Assembly: GCA_003963405.1 (NCBI GenBank)
Contig: RXIY01000022.1
Coordinates: 62,001-126,000 of the forward strand
Direction: 5' to 3'
DNA: 64,000 bases
Source: Hyphomicrobiales bacterium
GTDB taxonomy: Bacteria; Pseudomonadota; Alphaproteobacteria; Rhizobiales; Beijerinckiaceae
The position numbers were made by a program, and so were the translations under genes. The notes below the pieces were generated by a model that did no database searches, had not been told where the DNA came from, and saw nothing but the letters and a program-made list of their open reading frames with translations. Positions 18,053 to 24,941 of this stretch are shown in pieces (the first letter of the stretch is position 1; each line of letters opens with the position of its first letter).

Positions 18053-18742
18053 ATGACTATTCTTCTCGTCGAAGGCGATGCGGAACTGCATCAATCTCTC
18101 GCCGGCCTCCTTTCATCGGCGGGGGTGGTCGCCGCGGTCTCGAACGCCAGAGAATGTCGAGAGCGGCTGGCGCGATCGACGTTCGACCTTGCCGTGCTCG
18201 ATCTCAATCTGCCGGACGACAGCGGTTTTGCGATGGTCAGATATCTCCGGCGGACCACGCGCACCCGCATCATCGTCCACACGCATCGCGACACTCTGAC
18301 AGACCGCGTCGAGGCCTATACCCAGGGCGCCGATCTCTTTCTGGTGAAGCCTGCGCCCGAAGCGGAGATGCTGGCCGCCGTCAAGTCCTTGCTGGGGCGG
18401 GAGCAGCCGTCGCCGGAGGCGGAGCCGGGGGGCTGGCTGCTCGATAAGGGTGGCGGCCTGCGTGGGCCCGGCGGGGAGACGATCCGCCTGGGCCACCGCC
18501 AGATCGCCTTCATGAAATGCCTCGCCCGGACGCCGGGCCAACCCGTCGGCAGAGACGAACTGCGCCGGGCCATCGGAATCGAGGAGACGGACGAAAGCGG
18601 CCGGGCGCTGGACATGTTCGTGCGCCGCCTGCGTAACAGCATCGAGGAGCAGGCCCACCAGAAGGCCCCCATTACGACGATCTATCGGCAGGGTTTCGCC
18701 TTCGATCCCGCGTCTTCACAGGCGACCGCGCAGGCGGATTGA
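18053..18742 (+). CDS. Orphan OmpR-type response regulator with atypical acidic pocket
   Basis: Product of 229 residues from ATG 18053; ATG 18032 adds seven residues and is also possible (GGAAG just before it). The receiver domain (1-110) has phosphoacceptor Asp50 (LAVLDLNLPD), Thr77 and Lys99. The pocket that normally reads E-D-D after the first strand reads VEGD (7-9), so the second acidic metal ligand is glycine. A winged-helix DNA-binding domain follows (about 125-220, with LDMFVRRLRNSIE and TTIYRQGFAF). No histidine kinase is adjacent. The convergent L,D-transpeptidase gene ends 9 bp away. Confidence 0.9.
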   Translation: MTILLVEGDAELHQSLAGLLSSAGVVAAVSNARECRERLARSTFDLAVLDLNLPDDSGFAMVRYLRRTTRTRIIVHTHRDTLTDRVEAYTQGADLFLVKPAPEAEMLAAVKSLLGREQPSPEAEPGGWLLDKGGGLRGPGGETIRLGHRQIAFMKCLARTPGQPVGRDELRRAIGIEETDESGRALDMFVRRLRNSIEEQAHQKAPITTIYRQGFAFDPASSQATAQAD

Positions 18743-18751
18743 GGCCAGGCC

Positions 18752-19192
18752 TCAGTGGCGCGCGCGCCCCCAATGGCGCGCCCCGCCGCTGATGGAGATG
18801 ATCGCCCCTTGCTGGCGCACCATGGAATAAAGCTGCGCGGCATGTCCGGGTGAGAGCCGCACGCATCCATGCGAGACCGGGCGGCCGAGGGAGCCGGTGG
18901 CGTACGTCCCATGAATGGCGTAGCCGCCGTTGAAGAAGATGGAATGCGGCATCGGCGCATTGTCGTATTTGCTGGAGTAATGCATGGGTTGCAGCGCCTT
19001 GGCGGAGAAGACGCCGCGCGGCGTCCGGTAGCCGGGCCGCGCTGTCGAGACGGGCCAGACATAGCTGCCGCTCCCCGAATTGACATACATGCGCTGGCTG
19101 CCGAGATCGATGTGGACGCGAACTCGCGCCGCCGCGCTTTCTCCGCCTGCAATCGCGAAGAGCGAAACAAGAAGAAGGGCATTGATACGCAA
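18752..19192 (-). CDS. L,D-transpeptidase (YkuD), periplasmic
   Basis: Product of 146 residues: a signal peptide (1-22) and then almost only the YkuD catalytic domain. The motif is complete: IHGTYATGSLGRPVSHGCVRL with His94, His108 and nucleophile Cys110. It has no LysM or other targeting domain, as is common in the short alphaproteobacterial enzymes. It should make 3-3 cross-links in peptidoglycan or tether proteins to it. It lies downstream of the two DUF2778 genes on the same strand, with about 100 bp between. Confidence 0.92.
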   Translation of the reverse strand: MRINALLLVSLFAIAGGESAAARVRVHIDLGSQRMYVNSGSGSYVWPVSTARPGYRTPRGVFSAKALQPMHYSSKYDNAPMPHSIFFNGGYAIHGTYATGSLGRPVSHGCVRLSPGHAAQLYSMVRQQGAIISISGGARHWGRARH

Positions 19193-19295
19193 AGCAGCCT
19201 CCCGCGCGGATGAGCGTCAACCCAAGAGGCATATATGCGCCGCCTCGCGGCTATCCATCGCCGCGGGGTAAAAACCGCGCAGGGACAAGACGCTC

Positions 19296-20417
19296 CTACA
19301 TGCGCGCGACGACCACCAGCCGGCGAATGTCGCCGCGCTTATAGGCCTGAAGGAAGGCGTTGTAGTCGCGGAAGGAGACGCAGCCGTTGGAGTCGCCGTT
19401 CGGCCCGAGCATATAGGTGTGGGCAAGGAGACCCGCGCGGCCGTATATCGAATCACCGCCGATCGGCGTCAGGCGCAAGGCCTCGACGCCATGAAACAGC
19501 GCCTCGCGCGGCGTCAGGGCATAAACGGTCGGAGGCGTCGGACCGCGCATGCGCACATGCACGTAGCGCGGATCGTCGAGATATTCGCGAAGGCCCGAAT
19601 GGGCTTCGAGCCTGGTGCCGTCCGGCATGTAAACCGTGTGCGCCGAAATGTCGTAGACGGCGGTGCCGGCTCCCGCGCGCGGCGCCGGGCCGACGGCGGC
19701 AGATTGCGCCGGGGCCGCGGGCGCGGCGGGGCTCGTGACGCCGCCAAAAAGACCGCCGGTCGATTCCGGCGCGGCATAGGCCAAGACCTGAGCAGAGCCC
19801 TGAGCAGGAGCCTGCTGCGGGCGGCGCGCGTTGCGGCCGGTTTGCGCCGGCTCGGGCGGGGCGGCGGGTTGTTGGCTGGCGCCGGCGCCGCCGAAAATCT
19901 TCTCGAAGAAGCTGCGGGTGTCGGCTGACGCCGGCGCGGGGGCGGGTTCGGCGAGCGCGGCCTGCCGCTGCGGCGCGGGCGCCAGGCGGCTCGCAAGCGC
20001 CTTGAGATCGGCGGGCCGGCGGGGCGGCAGTGGCGTCGTCTCATCGTTAGGGGAGACGCTTTCCGCCTCCGCCGATTCGAGGTTCGCTTCGAGATTCGGG
20101 TCGAGCTTCGCCTCCGGCTCCAGAGCCACGGGCTCCACTTTCGCGGCGAGCGCGGCCGTCGTGTCGGCTGTCTGCGCAGGCGCGGCGGCCGTGCGGGCCC
20201 AGGGCCCAAGGCCCACGATCATCCGACCGTAAGGGTTGGCGGCAGGCGCCTCCGTCCGCGCCAGCGTGTCAGCCGCGACCGGCCCTTTTTGCCGATGGAC
20301 ATGCCAGCCGATCAGCAGGCTCGACGACAGCGCGACGCTTCCGAGCGCCACATAGGCGACGAAGCGGCCGCGATCTCGTGACAGGAAGCCATGTAAAATC
20401 TGGGGTTTCGTCAACAT
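19296..20417 (-). CDS. DUF2778 domain protein, copy A
   Basis: Product of 373 residues. ATG 20417 (MLTKPQILHGFLSRD) has GAGGG just upstream. After a short basic head comes one membrane span (about 20-38), then a long Pro/Ala/Glu-rich periplasmic linker, then the C-terminal DUF2778 domain (about 250-373). This domain ends AHTYMLGPNGDSNGCVSF (His333, Cys346), which resembles the H...SxGCV core of YkuD L,D-transpeptidases. A short RSFFEKIFGG motif lies in the linker. A near-copy of the catalytic domain follows in the gene at 20743. A cell-wall role is inferred from the motif and the adjacent YkuD gene. Confidence 0.85.
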   Translation of the reverse strand: MLTKPQILHGFLSRDRGRFVAYVALGSVALSSSLLIGWHVHRQKGPVAADTLARTEAPAANPYGRMIVGLGPWARTAAAPAQTADTTAALAAKVEPVALEPEAKLDPNLEANLESAEAESVSPNDETTPLPPRRPADLKALASRLAPAPQRQAALAEPAPAPASADTRSFFEKIFGGAGASQQPAAPPEPAQTGRNARRPQQAPAQGSAQVLAYAAPESTGGLFGGVTSPAAPAAPAQSAAVGPAPRAGAGTAVYDISAHTVYMPDGTRLEAHSGLREYLDDPRYVHVRMRGPTPPTVYALTPREALFHGVEALRLTPIGGDSIYGRAGLLAHTYMLGPNGDSNGCVSFRDYNAFLQAYKRGDIRRLVVVARM

Positions 20418-20742
20418 CCGCCCTCGGAAAATGATCGGGTGGCGCGCTCGCGCTGCGACCGGCGGCGTCACGAATCACGGGGTCGGCCGGGTCGAGCGGA
20501 CGCGCAAGAACGCCGCAGCAACACTCTGGAAAAGCATAGCGGCCTTGCTTGGGCTCGATTGAGGCGAATTCTTGGCTGTGCGTGGACAGCTTCGCACAAG
20601 GCGTCAGCCCGCCATAGACATAAGAAACCGTGTGAATGCAGAGACTTGGCACAGGATTGTCTGTCCCGAAATGAGGCGCCGGACAAAAAAACGCGCCGAT
20701 CCTGCGAGACCGGCGCGCTCGGTGGACGGGGCGGCTCCTCTC
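20418..20742. other. 325-bp gap between the two DUF2778 genes
   Basis: It contains the promoter side of copy A and, at its left-to-right end, the terminator of copy B (20685-20717). No credible coding frame is present. Sequence similarity between the two copies does not extend into this gap as far as I can see. Confidence 0.5.
20685..20717 (-). terminator. Terminator of DUF2778 copy B
   Basis: On the minus strand a 7-bp stem (CGCGCCG/CGGCGCG, 20692-20698 with 20711-20717) is followed by seven T (complement of the A run 20685-20691). Confidence 0.75.
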
Positions 20743-21879
20743 CTAGAGGTGCGCGACCACGGCGAGGCGGCGAATGTCGCCGCGCTTATAGGCCTGAAGA
20801 AAGGCGTTGTAGTCGCGGAAGGAGACGCAGCCGTTGGAGTCGCCGTTCGGCCCGAGCATATAGGTATGCGCGAGGAGTCCGGCTCGCCCGTAGATGGCGC
20901 CGCCGCCGCCGACAGGATTGAGGCGCAGCGCCTCGACGCCATGGAACAGGGCTTCGCGGGGGGTGAGCGTATAGATATGCGGCGGCGTCGGGCCGCGCAT
21001 GCGGAGATGCACATAGCGCGGGTCGTCGAGATGCTCGCGCAGGCCCGAATGCGCCTCCAGCCTCGAGCCGTCCGGCATGTAAACGACCCGGGCGGAGATG
21101 TCGTAGACCGCCGTATAGCGGTCGAAGCGCGCGGCGGGATTGGTGGGCGCGACGGCGCTGCGCAATCCGCCGAACAGCCCGCCCGTGTCGGCGGGCGTGG
21201 CGGCATAGGCCATGACCTCGCGATTCGGCCGGCCGGTCGTCAACGCCGCCGCAGCCTGGGGCGCGCCGCCAAAGAGGCGCTCGAAGAAGCTGCGGCCATC
21301 CGAGGGCGCGGCGGGAACGGTCGTGGAGCCTGCCGCCCGCGCCATCTGGCGCGCAGGACTACGCGGCTCGTCCCGCGCGAGAGAGACGGGCTGCTCCTTC
21401 GGGGGCTCGGGCTTGAGCGCGGCGGAAAGTTCCGGCGGGCGTCGTGGCGGCGTCGGCGCCTCGAGGCTCGCCAGCTCCGGCGCTGGCGCGGGCGGCGCGT
21501 CGGCGTCAGTTCGAAGGTCGACGGGGCGCGCGGGCGGCTCGGGCGCCTGCGCCGCCCGCCATGCGCCTTCGGTCGGTTTTGGCCCGGCCTCGGCGCGCGA
21601 GACGAAGAAATCATAGAACCGCGCGCGGGCGCTGCGTGGCGCAAAGGCTTGCGGCGCATGGGCGCCAATGCCGGAGAGGAGGGAGCCGCGCAGGCCGAGA
21701 TCGGCGGGGGCCAGTTCGGCGGTCTCGCGCGCCGGCTCGGCCGGCCCGGCGGGCTCCTCCGGGAGCGAGAACAAAAAGCCGCCGGTCAGCAGGCAGAGGG
21801 CTACGCCGCCGACCGCCGGGACGATCTTGTGCGCCCGACGGGGGGCGCGAACGCGGGGATACGACACATGGTTACGCAT
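20743..21879 (-). CDS. DUF2778 domain protein, copy B
   Basis: Product of 378 residues with the same plan as copy A: basic N-terminus, one membrane span (about 18-40), a long Pro/Ala-rich linker with RSFFERLFGG, and a C-terminal DUF2778 domain ending GPNGDSNGCVSF (His338, Cys351). The last 120 residues match copy A at well over 80 percent by eye, and stretches of the DNA are identical over tens of bases, whereas the linkers and spans differ. This suggests duplication with selection or gene conversion on the domain. It has its own terminator and probably its own promoter. Confidence 0.85.
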   Translation of the reverse strand: MRNHVSYPRVRAPRRAHKIVPAVGGVALCLLTGGFLFSLPEEPAGPAEPARETAELAPADLGLRGSLLSGIGAHAPQAFAPRSARARFYDFFVSRAEAGPKPTEGAWRAAQAPEPPARPVDLRTDADAPPAPAPELASLEAPTPPRRPPELSAALKPEPPKEQPVSLARDEPRSPARQMARAAGSTTVPAAPSDGRSFFERLFGGAPQAAAALTTGRPNREVMAYAATPADTGGLFGGLRSAVAPTNPAARFDRYTAVYDISARVVYMPDGSRLEAHSGLREHLDDPRYVHLRMRGPTPPHIYTLTPREALFHGVEALRLNPVGGGGAIYGRAGLLAHTYMLGPNGDSNGCVSFRDYNAFLQAYKRGDIRRLAVVAHL

Positions 21880-22026
21880 GGGCTAACGCTAGCGCCCATG
21901 GCTTTCGGAATGGTTTCCGAGGGCTTTCCCGGCAACTTCGAGTTTGGCTCAAATTGGAACGGCCCCGGCCATTGACCGCGGGCCGCGGCGACCGTAACTG
22001 CTTCTTCGCCGCGACAGGATGCCTGC

Positions 22027-22959
22027 ATGACCGCCACCGCCGACGATCTCTCCCCCACGCGCTCCTTCCAGGGCCTGATTCTCACGCTCCAGAATTTCTG
22101 GGCGGCGCAAGGCTGCGTCATTTTGCAGCCCTATGACATGGAGATGGGCGCGGGCACCTTCCATCCGGCGACGACGCTGCGCGCACTCGGCCCGAGGCCC
22201 TGGCGGGCCGCCTATGCGCAGCCGTGCCGGCGTCCCAAGGACGGGCGCTATGGCGAGAACCCCAACCGCGTGCAGCATTATTACCAGTTCCAGGTGATCC
22301 TCAAACCGTCGCCGGCCAATCTTCAGGAGCTCTATCTCGCCTCACTCGCCGCGATCGGCCTGGATGCGACGGTCCATGACATCCGATTCGTCGAGGACGA
22401 CTGGGAAAGCCCCACGCTCGGCGCCTGGGGGCTCGGCTGGGAATGCTGGTGCGACGGCATGGAGGTCTCGCAGTTCACCTATTTCCAGCAGGTTGCGGGC
22501 TTCGAATGCGCGCCGGTCGCGGGCGAACTCACCTATGGGCTGGAGCGGCTCGCCTGCTATCTGCAAGGCGTCGACAGCATCATGGAGCTGAATTTCAACG
22601 GCCGCGACGGCGCGGAAAAAGTCACCTATGGCGACGTCTTCCTGCAGGCCGAGCAGGAATATTCGCGCCATAATTTCGAGGCCGCCGACACGGCGAAGCT
22701 CTTCGAGGACTTTCGGGACGCGGAAGCCGAGTGCCGGCGCCTGCTCGATTTCGGCGCGGGCTCGGGCGATGAGCGGCATCTCATGGCGCTGCCCGCCTAC
22801 GACCAGTGCATCAAGGCGAGCCACGCCTTCAATCTGCTCGACGCGCGCGGGGTGATTTCCGTCACCGAGCGGCAAAGCTACATCCTGCGGGTGCGCGAGC
22901 TCGCCAAGGCCTGCGGGGCCGCCTGGCTGCGCACGGCGGGCGGCGGCGCCAACGGCTGA
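22027..22959 (+). CDS. glyQ: Glycyl-tRNA synthetase alpha subunit
   Basis: Product of 310 residues, the normal length for the alpha subunit of the alpha2beta2 bacterial enzyme, which charges tRNA-Gly. The start [18 protein letters not shown] and the blocks [19 protein letters not shown] and [15 protein letters not shown] are characteristic. The partner glyS, usually next or nearly next in alphaproteobacteria, is not downstream: 458 bp of non-coding sequence and unrelated genes follow. glyS must lie elsewhere in the genome. Confidence 0.97.
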   Translation: MTATADDLSPTRSFQGLILTLQNFWAAQGCVILQPYDMEMGAGTFHPATTLRALGPRPWRAAYAQPCRRPKDGRYGENPNRVQHYYQFQVILKPSPANLQELYLASLAAIGLDATVHDIRFVEDDWESPTLGAWGLGWECWCDGMEVSQFTYFQQVAGFECAPVAGELTYGLERLACYLQGVDSIMELNFNGRDGAEKVTYGDVFLQAEQEYSRHNFEAADTAKLFEDFRDAEAECRRLLDFGAGSGDERHLMALPAYDQCIKASHAFNLLDARGVISVTERQSYILRVRELAKACGAAWLRTAGGGANG

Positions 22960-23417
22960 CGGCCGCCGGGGCGCGGAAAAAGCTCAGTAACGAATTTGAG
23001 ATGTCCATATCGAGACCCGCGTCGGCGCCAGCCGGCGCGGGCGCCTTGCTGCGCCCAGTGACAGGCGCGAACCACGCGGGCCCGCGACAAAATCAAAAAA
23101 AAATTGTCTCGCCGATGAAACTATCGTAGAAGTTGTGCGCCTTATGGCAAAGTTCAAGCTTGCGTTGCTCGAATCGCACCCCATCTCCAGAGGGGTTCAA
23201 GCGGGAGCGTAGTGGCGCAGGGTGCGCGTTGGCGCACAGCCTCCGGGCTGGGCGTCATGCAAAGAGAGGCAAGACAGGCTGCGCCAGTACGGCCGCAGCC
23301 CAGTGCGGCGGGGGGAGCGCCCGCCGGGTCTTTCCGGGAACGCGAGGTCGCAGTCCTTGACTGTGTACATCGTTTGTTCTAGTAAAGTTCTTGTTTCGCT
23401 CTGTTTGGCAGGGTGTC
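22960..23417. other. 458-bp non-coding stretch downstream of glyQ
   Basis: No frame reads like a protein. The left part has GC-rich self-complementary sequence (near 23020-23060) and an A run at 23094-23105. The middle (23165-23340) is GC-rich, and I cannot match it to a known RNA. The right end carries a good promoter at 23357-23385. An unannotated RNA is possible but unproven. Confidence 0.45.
23357..23385 (+). promoter_or_regulatory. Sigma-70-type promoter upstream of gene 23418
   Basis: TTGACT at 23357-23362, a 17-bp spacer, and TAGTAA at 23380-23385. The expected transcript starts near 23392, about 25 bases before ATG 23418. Confidence 0.6.
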
Positions 23418-23810
23418 ATGCGTCGGGACCATAATTTTTCGCCATTAATGATGCGCCGGCCATCGCATGGCCTGTCGCCACGCGGTCAGGAACTCGATTC
23501 GCTCGCAGAAGCGAATCTCCTCCAGGGCCGCTTCTTCTCCTGGCGTGGCGTATCGGGACGCCGTTACGTCTGCTCCATCTTCCAGCGAGGCGAGGAAGGT
23601 TTCGTCTCCGAAGTGGAAAGCGCGGTCGTCGTCGGCGTGGCCCGTGAGGGCCTTGCGCGGCGCCCGCTCTGCGTCTTTTCGACGCGGGAGCCCGGGGCGA
23701 GGCCGCCACTCGCTTCCCTCGCCCACGAACTCGGCGTTTCCGAGTGGCATGTCCATTTCTGCGCCGGAGACGAAACGGCGCGCGATCTTTCGGGCTCGCT
23801 TCTCAATTGA
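23418..23810 (+). CDS. Conserved-looking hypothetical protein, 130 residues
   Basis: ATG 23418 (MRRDHNFSPLMMRR) follows CAGGG and lies just after the promoter at 23357; MMRRPSHG a few codons later is an alternative. The central part (RFFSWRGVSGRRYVCSIF, then EEGFVSEVESAVVVGVAREG) has regular alternation of hydrophobic residues, as in a small mixed alpha/beta fold. The C-terminal part contains SEWHVHFCAGD. It has no signal peptide, membrane span or DNA-binding motif that I can see. A hairpin (23828-23847) follows the stop codon. Function unknown. Confidence 0.6.
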   Translation: MRRDHNFSPLMMRRPSHGLSPRGQELDSLAEANLLQGRFFSWRGVSGRRYVCSIFQRGEEGFVSEVESAVVVGVAREGLARRPLCVFSTREPGARPPLASLAHELGVSEWHVHFCAGDETARDLSGSLLN

Positions 23811-24130
23811 AGCGGCTTCCGAATCAACGGGGCGCATAGACGCCCCGGACAACAGGGGCCCGGTCCTGACCGTAATGGATCGGAACGCCCCGGCTGAGTC
23901 AGCGTGTGGTCGCGTCCGGGTGACTTGTCGTCAAATAGTCGTTGCGTGAGCCGAGTATTCGTTGCGTTGGCGTTGAGTCGAGTTTCCGGTTTGCGTGGCG
24001 TGGGGCAGGCGTGGCGTGAGCGTAGCGTTTGTAGGCGTCGGGCGTCCGCGTGGCGTTGTGGGTCTGATTGCGCGTTGGATGAGTGCTCTAGCAGCCGGGG
24101 CTTGCCCCGGCCTTTTTTTCCTACGGTCTG
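23811..24130 (+). other. 320-bp G/T-rich non-coding stretch ending in a strong terminator; possible RNA
   Basis: No frame looks like a protein. From about 23900 to 24090 the plus strand is poor in A and rich in GCGT words, with an imperfect repeat (CGTTGCGT followed by GAG-C/T-CGAGT, twice near 23938-23985) and several GCGTGGCGT copies. A hairpin with 7-bp arms is at 23828-23847. The stretch ends in the terminator at 24094-24119, whose T run is on the plus strand only. A transcript must therefore cross it: either a long 3' tail of gene 23418 or a separate small RNA. Confidence 0.45.
24094..24119 (+). terminator. Rho-independent terminator
   Basis: GCCGGGG at 24094-24100, loop CTTG, CCCCGGC at 24105-24111 and then a T run to 24119. 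There is no T run on the other strand, so it does not serve the convergent ChaC-like gene. Confidence 0.85.
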
Positions 24131-24730
24131 TCAGACATCCTGTCCGGCCTGTCCGGCGGCAGGGCTCATCCGGCAGGACGAGCGGTCGAGACGTCGGACG
24201 ACTTCCTCGAGTTCCGGGTCGTGAATGTCGAGTTGCAGCAGGTGCTCGTAGGTGTTGCGCACATAGGCCGGATTGTCGCCGTTGAGGCCCACGCCTTCCG
24301 CGACGAGGCGGGTCATCTCATCGACAGGCAGGCGGCCGGCGTATTGATGATGGCTGCGGTCGACGACATAGGCCAGGGCGTTGACGCAGCCGCCCTCGGC
24401 AAATCGCACACCGATCGTCTTTTCGAGATAGACGGAAGTCACGAGCTCGCGTTCGCGCAGGTAGTGGATCGTGCTGTCGCGGTCGCGCGCCGCGACGCGA
24501 AAGGCCACGCCCTGGCAGGACCCGCCCCGGTCGAGACCGAGAACAAGCCCCGGCCGCTCGGGCGTGCCCCTGTGGACGTGGGAGAAAATGCAAAGAGACC
24601 GATGATAGCCGTGAACCCAGGCGAGGGCGCTCTCGACGAAGTCGAAGCCCGGCCGCCACATCAGCGAGCCATAGGCGAAAACCCAGAGATCCTCGTCGCG
24701 GGAATGCGTCGCCAGCAAACCTGACCTCAT
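24131..24730 (-). CDS. ChaC-like gamma-glutamylcyclotransferase
   Basis: Product of 199 residues. The fold-defining VFAYGSLMWRP motif (YGSL at 20-23) and the GYHRSLCIFSHVHRGTPERPGLVLGLDRGGSC block are typical of the ChaC branch, which cleaves glutathione to 5-oxoproline and Cys-Gly. YLRERELVTSVY carries the candidate catalytic glutamate. A role in glutathione turnover is inferred from the family. It is divergent from smc with a 211-bp gap and convergent with the terminator region at 24094. Confidence 0.9.
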   Translation of the reverse strand: MRSGLLATHSRDEDLWVFAYGSLMWRPGFDFVESALAWVHGYHRSLCIFSHVHRGTPERPGLVLGLDRGGSCQGVAFRVAARDRDSTIHYLRERELVTSVYLEKTIGVRFAEGGCVNALAYVVDRSHHQYAGRLPVDEMTRLVAEGVGLNGDNPAYVRNTYEHLLQLDIHDPELEEVVRRLDRSSCRMSPAAGQAGQDV

Positions 24731-24941
24731 CCGAGCTTTTCAGCTCCAGCGGCCGAACGCTGCGCCCGGCACATCGCAGTTTATCAATTCGCAGTTTTTC
24801 AATTCGCCTCTCGCAATGCAACAGGAAAGAGGCGCGTTCGCTTGAAACGGCTCGCCGAGCCTGCCGCCTCCACTGGATGCTTCCACAAGATATTGTCGGC
24901 CGTTTCTTGCCTTCCCCATGCTTTTGTGGCGCTCTTGACGC

